Assembly (NCBI GenBank): GCA_003139975.1
Contig: PLHN01000093.1
Location: forward strand, 1,287-7,157
Direction of reading: 5' to 3'
Origin: Acidobacteriaceae bacterium
GTDB taxonomy: Bacteria; Acidobacteriota; Terriglobia; Terriglobales; Acidobacteriaceae
Length of the DNA stretch: 5,871 bases
This document shows, one piece after another, positions 1 through 5,176 of the stretch (positions are counted from its first letter, which is position 1; the number at the start of each line of letters is the position of its first letter). Under the pieces are notes generated by a model. The model made no database searches. It had not been told where the DNA came from and saw nothing but the letters and a program-made list of their open reading frames with translations. Both the position numbers and the translations under genes were made by a program.

Positions 1-224
1 GCGGTGGCGCCGATGAGCTTGGCGACCTGCTCGCGGGCGATGTCGACGGCCTTCTCGGCCTCCCAGCCGAACTGGTGGTTGCGGCTGGCCGCGTTGCCAA
101 ACTTGCCGGTGAAGTACGGCATCATCGCCTCCAGCACGCGCGGATCGCGAATGCCGCGCTCGGCCAACTGCGTGCGCACCATTTGTCCGCGCTGGGCCTG
201 AAAGGATGGTTGTGAAAAGATCAT
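1..224 (-). CDS. Chimeric partial CDS: isoaspartate methyltransferase N-terminus joined to cysteine desulfurase
   Basis: The frame is open from ATG at 224-222 to the window edge (74 full codons). Residues 1-34 match the start of protein-L-isoaspartate O-methyltransferase (Pcm), with [21 protein letters not shown] at 14-34. In Pcm a VPRExFV-like segment should follow. Instead residues 35-74 read [20 protein letters not shown] and onward, which is the N-terminal region of IscS/NifS cysteine desulfurase (FGNxASRxHxFGWxAE, then an [15 protein letters not shown] helix). The peptide DPRVLEAM (27-34) fits both families, because IscS normally has ATTPVDPRV at this place. As it stands the product lacks the SAM-binding domain of Pcm, and also the LDxxATTP strand of IscS that helps form the PLP pocket. 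It is either a recombined, probably dead gene or a joint made by an assembler. It lies 108 bp downstream of threonine synthase on the same strand, and I see no clear Shine-Dalgarno. Family calls are confident; whether the fusion is real is unknown. Confidence 0.75.
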   Translation of the reverse strand, partial: MIFSQPSFQAQRGQMVRTQLAERGIRDPRVLEAMMPYFTGKFGNAASRNHQFGWEAEKAVDIAREQVAKLIGAT

Positions 225-254
225 GCGCCCGGCACCCGGAGATCAAGTAAGACA

Positions 255-301
255 GTAGCGCCGGCGTCTCGCCGGCTGTCCGGAGGGCGTCTCGCCCTCC
301 G
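255..301. repeat. Double-hairpin palindromic repeat, copy 1
   Basis: Two adjacent perfect hairpins occupy the gap between threonine synthase and the partial gene. Hairpin 1 pairs 260-266 with 270-276 (GCCGGCG / CGCCGGC, loop TCT). Hairpin 2 pairs 281-289 with 293-301 (CGGAGGGCG / CGCCCTCCG, loop TCT). A second copy lies at 4190-4237, and the first 29 bases (255-283) are identical to it. It resembles REP-type intergenic palindromes. Since it lies 32 bp past the threonine synthase stop it could also slow or stop transcription there, but there is no U-tract, so I do not call it a terminator. Confidence 0.85.
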
Positions 302-332
302 CCCTGTGAGCTGGAATCAGCCTTCGCCTATC

Positions 333-1577
333 TCAATACGGCCCGATAATCCCGCCAATGTTACGCGCCGCCGGCATCTTCCGCTGTGACGCCCGTTCCT
401 GCGCGTCCATCATGTCCAGATACTTATAGCCCGTGCCCGTATTGAACAGCACCACCGTATCTTCCTCGCGCAGAAACCCGCTGGCCCGCAGCTTCTGATA
501 AGCCACCAGCGAAGCCGCTCCTTCAGGCGCGGCGAAAACGCCTTCGACGCTCGCCCACTGACGCGTGGCCGCGACAATTTCTTCGTCGGTCGCGCTCACT
601 GCCGCGCCGCCGCTCTTCTTCAGAATGTCGAGAATCAGATAGTCGCCATAAGCCTTGGGTACGCGCAGCCCCGCGGCAAACGTCTCGGCGCCGGTCCACA
701 TTTCGGACACGCTCTTCCCTGCTTCCCAAGCCTTGACAATCGGCGCGCACCCGGCGGCCTGCACGGTTATCATTTTCGGCCGCGCTTTCTCAGGACGATC
801 GTTGCCGATCCATCCCAACTGTTCCATCTCCTCAAACGCCTTCCACATGCCAATCATGCCCACGCCGCCGCCCGTCGGATAGATGATCGCGTCCGGCAAC
901 TTCCAATCCAGCTGCTCGGCGACTTCGTAGCCCATGGTTTTCTTGCCTTCCACGCGAAACGGTTCCTTGAGCGTAGAGACGTCGAACCATCCCTCTTTCT
1001 CTTTCCGCTCAGCAACCATGCGGGCGCAATCGCTGATTAAGCCATCGACCAGCGTGACGTGCGCGCCGAAATATTCCGACTCCATGCGGTTGGCCAGCGG
1101 AACATCCTTGGGCATAAAGATGTAAGCTTCGAGGCCGGCAGCCGCAGCGTAAGCCGCCAGCGCGCCCCCCGCATTTCCAGCCGAAGGCACCGCCAGTTTC
1201 TTCGGCCCAGATTGCCGAGCAAAGAACCGAGCCATCGTGACCGCCGCAGACATGCCGCGCGCCTTGAACGATCCCGTAGGATTCAGCCCCTCGTCCTTGA
1301 TGTAAACATTGGCATGTTCGCGGCTCGCCAGCATTGGAGTGAAACCCTCGCCCAGCGTGACCGGCGCTTCGTTTGCGGCAAGTTCGGGAAGCACGTCAGC
1401 ATAGCGCCACATGGAAGCCACGCGCCCGCGAAGATCCTCGCGCCGAAACTTTCCTTTCATGGCGGAGAGATCGTAGCGGACAAAAAGCACGCCGCCATCC
1501 TTAGGACAAGTATTCTGCGGCCGATCCGCGGGAAGATGCTCGCCGCAGCGAGTGCATTCAAGGTGGGAAATTCGCAT
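333..1577 (-). CDS. thrC: Threonine synthase (PLP-dependent)
   Basis: This is a 414-residue fold-type II PLP enzyme that converts O-phospho-L-homoserine to L-threonine and phosphate, the last step of threonine synthesis in the cytosol. Visible marks: substrate/PLP entry TLGEGFTP at 74-81, the PLP lysine K105 in NPTGSFKARG, a Ser/Gly/Asn loop PSAGNAGG at 131-138, the phosphate-binding glycine run PTGGGVG at 234-240, APEGAA at 350-355 and NTGTGYKY at 379-386. The N-terminus begins like the zinc ribbon of the roughly 400-residue ThrC group with C8-x2-C11 and C24, but the expected fourth cysteine is D27 (CPKD). Length is normal for that group. The ATG at 1577-1575 is the natural start because the ribbon begins at residue 5; no strong Shine-Dalgarno precedes it. 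Related family members (threonine dehydratase, cysteate synthase, diaminopropionate lyase) are less likely given the ribbon and the C-terminal motif. The gene appears monocistronic or first in line to the pcm-like frame. Confidence 0.85.
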   Translation of the reverse strand: MRISHLECTRCGEHLPADRPQNTCPKDGGVLFVRYDLSAMKGKFRREDLRGRVASMWRYADVLPELAANEAPVTLGEGFTPMLASREHANVYIKDEGLNPTGSFKARGMSAAVTMARFFARQSGPKKLAVPSAGNAGGALAAYAAAAGLEAYIFMPKDVPLANRMESEYFGAHVTLVDGLISDCARMVAERKEKEGWFDVSTLKEPFRVEGKKTMGYEVAEQLDWKLPDAIIYPTGGGVGMIGMWKAFEEMEQLGWIGNDRPEKARPKMITVQAAGCAPIVKAWEAGKSVSEMWTGAETFAAGLRVPKAYGDYLILDILKKSGGAAVSATDEEIVAATRQWASVEGVFAAPEGAASLVAYQKLRASGFLREEDTVVLFNTGTGYKYLDMMDAQERASQRKMPAARNIGGIIGPY

Positions 1578-1621
1578 CGAGGGAAGGATAGCACTGTGCG
1601 GTTGGCTGTAGTTTAGGTACC

Positions 1622-1682
1622 TGTCATCCTGAGCGAAGGAGCTGCAAGCAAAGCGCCGCAGCTACGAGTCGAAGGACCCCTA
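1622..1682. repeat. GTCATCCTGAGCGAAGG-type dispersed intergenic repeat
   Basis: The 175 bp gap between the 178-residue gene and threonine synthase carries TGTCATCCTGAGCGAAGGA (1622-1640), and ends with GAGTCGAAGGACCCC (1666-1680). I recognise this pattern as a repeated intergenic element in Acidobacteria and other environmental genomes; that is recall, not a search. The core contains an inverted repeat AGCTGC (1640-1645) / GCAGCT (1658-1663) with a 12-base loop, and the hexamer GAAGGA occurs on both sides of it. No protein gene fits in this gap, and I saw no convincing promoter for thrC in it. Confidence 0.6.
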
Positions 1683-1752
1683 TTCCCTCTCCCAATCTTG
1701 GCTGCCGCAAGGCATTCTCACCTAAGGTGAGTGCTAAGTGTTTTTGTTTCGG

Positions 1753-2289
1753 TCACGTGGACCCACGCCGCCGAGCCAGCTCGGCTCGCAATTGTTTCCA
1801 CGTCACCGCACTGGCACGATTCCGATCGAGCGTCTTAAGGCGTTTCTCAAGCTCCACCTTCTGCGCGGGTCTAAGCGCAACCTCAGGACTTTTGCTTCTC
1901 GCATCCGTGATGCGTTTTCCTCTTTGCCGAGACATAGGTTTTTCCCGTCTCCCTTTCGTGCCTTCCCCCCGCTCCAACTTGTCTAGAGCTCGACGTAGCT
2001 TCCTCCCGTCTTTCTTGACTTCGCCGATCCAGTAAGAAGCCATGTCAACCTGAATTGCATCGATCCATATCAGGACGTCGTACAGTTTTTCTCGGTCTCG
2101 CGGGAACCGAAACTTCTTGAGCTTTTTCAACTCTCGATCCAACTGTTGTCCCGTCTCCCAGAGGTCAAGCAGATCCGCGAAAAAGCCTCCAATCAGTTCC
2201 GGATCCGTGTTCGGCAGCGCTTTCTCGACAGCAAGAATGCAGCTTCGCATCAAAAGAAGACTTCGCTTGATGACATCCTTGTCGGTCAT
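1753..2289 (-). CDS. Unrecognised basic helical protein with antitoxin-like C-terminus
   Basis: A 178-residue protein with no family I can name. I start it at ATG 2289-2287 because that ATG overlaps the stop of the upstream TPR gene as ATGA and has a GAGGGTGGGGG purine run just before it; the longer frame up to 2397 is only TPR coding sequence in another frame. Residues 1-108 look all-helical with acidic/aromatic faces (FFADLLDLWETGQQLDREL at about 36-54, DVLIWIDAIQVDMASYWIG at about 71-89). A highly basic linker follows at about 110-130. Residues 138-175 (ALRPAQKVELEKRLKTLDRN, then a TWKQLRAELARRR segment) resemble by eye the second half of putative addiction-module antitoxins (PF09720-like ExxxRLxxxxxGxxxxxxWxxxxxxL). 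No ParE-type toxin lies downstream. Codon use is unlike its neighbours, with many CGA, AGA, AGG, CTT and CTA codons. M119 (1935-1933) could be an internal start. That it is translated is likely; the function is unknown. Confidence 0.65.
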   Translation of the reverse strand: MTDKDVIKRSLLLMRSCILAVEKALPNTDPELIGGFFADLLDLWETGQQLDRELKKLKKFRFPRDREKLYDVLIWIDAIQVDMASYWIGEVKKDGRKLRRALDKLERGEGTKGRREKPMSRQRGKRITDARSKSPEVALRPAQKVELEKRLKTLDRNRASAVTWKQLRAELARRRGST

Positions 2290-3023
2290 GCCCCCACCCT
2301 CTTCAGCATCTCCCCCGCGCGCCGGAACCACGGCCGCTCCCGCCGCCGCAGATATCCCGGCATCGAAGGCTTCTTGTCGAGCACCTTCTGCGCCCACTCG
2401 CGCGCTTCGGCATTCTTATTCTCCGAGGCCAGCAATTCGGCAAAGTTCAAGTAAGTCTCCGACAAGGTCGAGGTGACCGTCACCTTGCGAAATAACTGCT
2501 CGGCCTTTTCCTTCTGACCTGTCAAAGCGTAAGCGTGAGCCAGCAATCCGGCAGCGCGTTGAAAATCGTAGTCAGCTTCTTTGTTGACCACGCGCTCCAG
2601 ATCAGGCAGGGCGGCCGCCGCATCTCCCAACTGCAAAGCGCAAACGCCGCGCCGATAAAAAGGATCGAGCGTATCGGCCCGCGCAGCAATTGCCCGGTCA
2701 AAAGCCGCGCGCGCCTCTGCGATCCTCCCATCGTCCATGTAGAGGTCGCCCAGTTCCTCATAATTTCCAGCCGACGGATTGTCGTGGATCGCCCGTTCCA
2801 GTTCCCGAATGCGCGAGCGCCGCGGAAACACCTTGAACGATTGCCCAAGCAGGCCAATGTCAGGCAGCGCCTCAACCGCCAGATAAATGATCGCGCCCAG
2901 CGGCCCCAGAAACAGAATGATGAAAATCCAATACGTATCCGGCCGCCGCCGGATGAAGTGCACAATCGCCAGCGCTTGCAGCAGAAAGATCCAGGGATGA
3001 AGAAACAAATTAAGGAAAAACAT
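2286..3023 (-). CDS. Membrane-anchored tetratricopeptide repeat protein
   Basis: A 245-residue protein. Residues 2-23 and 30-53 are two hydrophobic segments separated by HFIRRRPDTYW. That two-helix pattern with an RRP turn and a GPLGAIIYL end resembles the PLDc_N-type membrane hairpin, and would anchor the protein in the inner membrane. A basic stretch (PRRSRIRELERAI, 67-79) follows. Four TPR-like units then occupy about 85-220: NYEELGDLYMDDGRIAEARA, DPFYRRGVCALQLGDAAAAL, a third around AAGLLAHAYALTGQKEKAEQ and a fourth around ETYLNFAELLASENKNAEAR. TPRs hold protein partners, but no partner is evident. The ATG at 3023-3021 is the first possible start after an in-frame TAA. It lies 23 bp downstream of dedA and its TGA overlaps the next ATG, so the three genes probably form one transcript. 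The last 25 residues are basic. Confidence 0.85.
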   Translation of the reverse strand: MFFLNLFLHPWIFLLQALAIVHFIRRRPDTYWIFIILFLGPLGAIIYLAVEALPDIGLLGQSFKVFPRRSRIRELERAIHDNPSAGNYEELGDLYMDDGRIAEARAAFDRAIAARADTLDPFYRRGVCALQLGDAAAALPDLERVVNKEADYDFQRAAGLLAHAYALTGQKEKAEQLFRKVTVTSTLSETYLNFAELLASENKNAEAREWAQKVLDKKPSMPGYLRRRERPWFRRAGEMLKRVGA

Positions 3024-3046
3024 GGCCGATTTTGCTTAAGCAGATG

Positions 3047-3676
3047 CTAGCTCTCGTCAGTCCGCAGCCGGTTCTGCCAGTGCGACCACACGAACCAGGC
3101 AATCCCCGTCACCAGCAGCACGCCGATCACGGCATCCATCTGATGGAAATACTTCCCGATCGTCCGCCAGTTCTCGCCCAGCTTCATCCCCGCATAGGCC
3201 AGCGCAAAGCACCACGGCCACGATCCGAGGAAGGTATAGACATGGAATTTTACGCGCGGCATGCGCGCGATCCCGGCAGGCAGCGCGATGAACGTCCGAA
3301 TCACCGGCAGCAATCGCGCGACAAATACGGCCGCTTCTCCCCAACGCTCAAAAAATCGGTCGGCCCAGTCCAATTCGCGGCGGCCCATCAGAATCCATCG
3401 TCCATACCGCTCCACCAGCGGCCGGCCGCCATAACATCCAATCTCATAGGCAACCAGCGAGCCCAGGTTGCACCCAATCGCGCCCGCCGTCGCCACCCAC
3501 ACCAGCTTCATCGTCCCCTGAAAAACCAGGTAGCCGGCGAACGGCATGATCAGCTCCGACGGCAGGGGAATACACGCCGACTCAATCGCCATCAGGATGG
3601 CCAGCCCGCCGTATCCGGTAGCGGTCACAATGGTCTTAATGAAAACGAATAGGATGGCGAGAATCTTTTCAGTCAT
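3047..3676 (-). CDS. DedA-family inner-membrane protein (SNARE-associated/VTT domain)
   Basis: A 209-residue polytopic membrane protein of the DedA family (PF09335), whose characterised members act in membrane homeostasis, proton-motive-force-linked drug resistance, or undecaprenyl-phosphate/lipid flipping. Visible marks: hydrophobic start (5-30), the entry motif IESACIPLPSE at 31-41, a second re-entrant/TM part (42-80), a GR-rich loop with FFERWGE at 108-114, the family's arginine motif FVARLLPVIR at 118-127 (R121 and R127, spaced as in the essential arginine pair), ALPAG at 131-135 followed by M139 and F144, and TM segments at about 147-166 and 181-198. Length is typical. The start ATG lies directly beside a CAATGNNT octamer array that fills its leader, and no Shine-Dalgarno is visible. 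It is the first gene of a probable operon with the TPR and 178-residue genes. Which DedA subgroup and substrate cannot be told. Confidence 0.9.
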   Translation of the reverse strand: MTEKILAILFVFIKTIVTATGYGGLAILMAIESACIPLPSELIMPFAGYLVFQGTMKLVWVATAGAIGCNLGSLVAYEIGCYGGRPLVERYGRWILMGRRELDWADRFFERWGEAAVFVARLLPVIRTFIALPAGIARMPRVKFHVYTFLGSWPWCFALAYAGMKLGENWRTIGKYFHQMDAVIGVLLVTGIAWFVWSHWQNRLRTDES

Positions 3677-3678
3677 GG

Positions 3679-3742
3679 AGCTATTGAGACATCAAATCAT
3701 TGAGGCATTGGATCATTCAGTCATTGAGGCATTGAATCATTG
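3679..3742 (-). repeat. Octamer array A, eight CAATGNNT-type units
   Basis: Read on the minus strand this is eight tandem octamers without gaps: CAATGATT, CAATGCCT, CAATGACT, GAATGATC, CAATGCCT, CAATGATT, TGATGTCT, CAATAGCT, ending two bases before the dedA ATG. A higher-order 24-base period is also present (20 of 21 bases equal between 3697-3717 and 3721-3741 on the plus strand). Each of the first seven units contains ATG. The two ATGs in frame with dedA (3724 and 3700) reach TGA within four codons. The array occupies the position where a ribosome binding site for dedA would be expected. Confidence 0.85.
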
Positions 3743-3809
3743 AAAACCCTATGAGGGAAGCGCCGGTGAGTAAATGGCTAAGGCCGAGCCAATCTAGTGA
3801 GCCGATGTG

Positions 3810-3857
3810 TCATGCCTCAATGATTAAATGACTAAATGGTTCAATGCCTCAATCCTA
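3810..3857 (+). repeat. Octamer array B, six units, inverted relative to array A
   Basis: On the plus strand the units are TCATGCCT, CAATGATT, AAATGACT, AAATGGTT, CAATGCCT and CAATCCTA; the last overlaps the TAG stop of the 74-residue gene. Array B is in phase with array A but on the other strand: 3827-3853 pairs with 3699-3725 at 24 of 27 positions across a 101-base spacer. The spacer (3743-3809) holds a short CCCT-ATG-AGGG hairpin at 3747-3757 and no gene. The two arrays together could fold as one long stem or represent the ends of a small non-autonomous element. Confidence 0.8.
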
Positions 3858-4079
3858 GAACGCCCCTTCTTGCGTGAAGCTGAAGCCCGGCAAAGCTACT
3901 CCCTCGGCGGCCTTCGTCACTTTCACCTTGACGGTGGGCTGATCGGGCGCCGTGACCTCCGCCGGACGTAAAACCGCATACTGCGAGAACACCTCGCTGT
4001 ACACCTTCGTGACGAGGAAATCCCTTCCACTTTCATCCTGACGCCACACCTGTCCGAGTTTAATGTTCTTGACGGCCAC
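3855..4079 (-). CDS. Small conserved-looking hypothetical protein, GTG start
   Basis: A 74-residue soluble protein that starts MAVKNIKLGQVWRQDESGRD. It has no signal peptide or membrane segment. The pattern (GQVWRQDESGRDFLVTKVY, then YAVLRPAE, then VKVKVTKAAEGVALPGFSF) suggests alternating beta strands, perhaps a small SH3-like barrel. I have the impression of similar small acidobacterial proteins of unknown function but cannot name a family. The start is GTG at 4079-4077. Upstream on the minus strand lie GGAGG (14 bases away) and a closer AAAGG, and no ATG or GTG occurs further upstream in frame before a stop, so GTG is the best choice. It is transcribed divergently from nth and lies upstream of the dedA operon on the same strand, separated from it by the octamer arrays. 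Function unknown. Confidence 0.65.
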   Translation of the reverse strand: MAVKNIKLGQVWRQDESGRDFLVTKVYSEVFSQYAVLRPAEVTAPDQPTVKVKVTKAAEGVALPGFSFTQEGAF

Positions 4080-4152
4080 AGTTTTTACCTTTGACCTCCA
4101 GACTACTAATCGCCTTCGCAGACGTCAATAATCGACCAGTTACGGACGATGT

Positions 4153-4171
4153 GGGACACCCCGCCTGTCCC
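4153..4171. repeat. Hairpin GGGACA/TGTCCC in the divergent intergenic region
   Basis: A perfect six-base inverted repeat (4153-4158 with 4166-4171, loop CCCCGCC) lies between the 74-residue gene and nth, 18 bases before the double-hairpin repeat. It could be part of the same repeat cluster or an operator; nothing in the sequence decides between these. Confidence 0.5.
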
Positions 4172-4189
4172 TGCAATCGAGCGCAGTTT

Positions 4190-4237
4190 GTAGCGCCGGC
4201 GTCTCGCCGGCTGTCCGGCGGGCGTCCCCGCCCGCCG
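4190..4237. repeat. Double-hairpin palindromic repeat, copy 2
   Basis: Second copy of the element at 255-301, in the same orientation. Hairpin 1 (4195-4201 with 4205-4211, loop TCT) is identical to copy 1. Hairpin 2 (4216-4224 with 4229-4237) reads CGGCGGGCG / CGCCCGCCG with loop TCCC. It differs from copy 1 by an A-to-C change on one arm and the matching T-to-G on the other, so the pairing is kept. It lies about 65 bp upstream of nth in the 223 bp divergent gap that also holds the leader of the 74-residue gene. Confidence 0.85.
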
Positions 4238-4291
4238 CCTCAAGCACAAGGACTCCTCTGCCCCCGCTTTTGTTACCATAGCCTTCTTCCC

Positions 4292-4296
4292 AGGAG
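4292..4296 (+). promoter_or_regulatory. Ribosome binding site of nth
   Basis: AGGAG six bases before ATG 4303 decides for the longer Nth start over M6 (4318). No clear -35/-10 pair was found upstream; TACCAT at 4274-4279 is the only weak -10 candidate. Confidence 0.65.
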
Positions 4297-4302
4297 ATCC
4301 CC

Positions 4303-5154
4303 ATGCCCCGCGGAAACATGCCGCGCCAACCCAGCCGCAGCGGACGCCACGAACGCGTGTCTCGCCCAGTTCGTGTTCCTGCGAAAACCGCGGCCGGGCC
4401 CGCAATTCGCGATGCGTCGCCGTTGCCGGGAAACAAGTCGAAGGCCACCGCTGCAAAAAAGAAATCTGTCCCGGCCTACGATCCGCTAAGCGCTGATCGC
4501 GTGCGCCAAATAATTGCCGGCCTCGACCAGATGTATCCCGGCGTAACCTGCGCCCTCCAGCACCGCAGCGCATGGGAATTGCTGGTGGCAACCATTCTCT
4601 CCGCCCAATCGACCGATGTGCGCGTCAACATGGTGACGCCCGAACTCTTTGCAAAGTATCCGACCGTGCAGCACTTCGCCCGCCTCGAGCCCGAGCAGTT
4701 GCAGCCCGACATCTACTCGACCGGCTTCTTCCGCAACAAGTCAAAATCCGTGGCGGGCGCGGCCCGCAAGATCGTCTCCGACTTCGGAGGCGAAGTCCCT
4801 CAAACCATGGACGAGCTCCTCACTCTCCCCGGCGTAGCCCGAAAAACCGCTAACGTCGTCCTTGGAACATGGTTCAAGAAAAACGAGGGCGTAGTCGTCG
4901 ACACGCACGTCACCCGAATTTCCCGCCGCCTCGAACTGACCAAACACGACGACGCGCAAAAGATTGAGCGGGATCTGATGCAGATTATTCCCCGGGATCG
5001 CTGGACTGACTTCTCGCACGAAGTGATCTGGCACGGAAGAAAACTCTGCGTGGCGCGAGGTCCAAAGTGCGCCGACTGCGCACTCGAAAAACTTTGCCAC
5101 GCCGCCGACAAAACCTGGTCCACGGTAGAAATCCACAGGATAGCGAAGCTGTAG
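4303..5154 (+). CDS. nth: Endonuclease III (DNA glycosylase/AP lyase)
   Basis: A 283-residue base-excision-repair enzyme that removes oxidised pyrimidines and cuts the resulting abasic site by beta-elimination. Visible marks: core start ADRVRQIIAGLDQMYPG (64-80), LLVATILSAQSTD at 93-105, the helix-hairpin-helix LPGVARKTANVVL at 175-187 with catalytic lysine K181, catalytic aspartate D200 in VVVDTHVTRISRRL, and a [4Fe-4S] cluster C249-x6-C256-x2-C259-x5-C265, the exact Nth spacing. All key residues are intact. The core is the usual length of about 210-220 residues; in front of it lies an Arg/Lys/Pro/Ala-rich extension of about 60 residues, probably disordered, as seen in some actinobacterial and acidobacterial Nth proteins. 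The AGGAG before 4303 supports that the extension is translated. The gene stands alone on the plus strand and converges with the next gene with a 10 bp gap. MutY is excluded by the lysine and the lack of its C-terminal domain. Confidence 0.95.
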   Translation: MPRGNMPRQPSRSGRHERVSRPVRVPAKTAAGPAIRDASPLPGNKSKATAAKKKSVPAYDPLSADRVRQIIAGLDQMYPGVTCALQHRSAWELLVATILSAQSTDVRVNMVTPELFAKYPTVQHFARLEPEQLQPDIYSTGFFRNKSKSVAGAARKIVSDFGGEVPQTMDELLTLPGVARKTANVVLGTWFKKNEGVVVDTHVTRISRRLELTKHDDAQKIERDLMQIIPRDRWTDFSHEVIWHGRKLCVARGPKCADCALEKLCHAADKTWSTVEIHRIAKL

Positions 5155-5176
5155 GGCAAATCGCCTATTGTTTGCC
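5155..5176. terminator. Possible small shared hairpin between nth and the convergent membrane gene
   Basis: GGCAAA (5155-5160) and TTTGCC (5171-5176) form a six-base stem with a 10-base loop. It starts right after the nth stop and spans the stop of the opposite gene. It is short, AT-rich in part and has no U-tract, so it is a weak bidirectional terminator candidate only. Confidence 0.2.

Noticed and set aside
1059..1616. Plus-strand 185-codon open frame opposite thrC
   Set aside because: It is the antisense of a clear threonine synthase; Arg/His/Ser-rich composition without motifs is typical of a GC-rich shadow frame.
2290..2397. Longer start for the 178-residue protein
   Set aside because: The extra 36 codons overlap TPR coding sequence, and the ATGA overlap with a purine-rich leader at 2289 is the better start.
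3032..3652. Plus-strand 206-codon open frame opposite dedA
   Set aside because: Antisense of a well-supported DedA protein; Arg/Pro/His/Gln-rich, no domain.
3679..3857. CRISPR array
   Set aside because: Units are eight bases with no spacers, and the two halves are on opposite strands; no cas gene is present.
4106..4591. Minus-strand 161-codon open frame upstream of and across the nth start
   Set aside because: It runs through the double-hairpin repeat and the nth N-terminus; Gly/Arg-rich with no motif, a by-product of the GC-rich palindromes.
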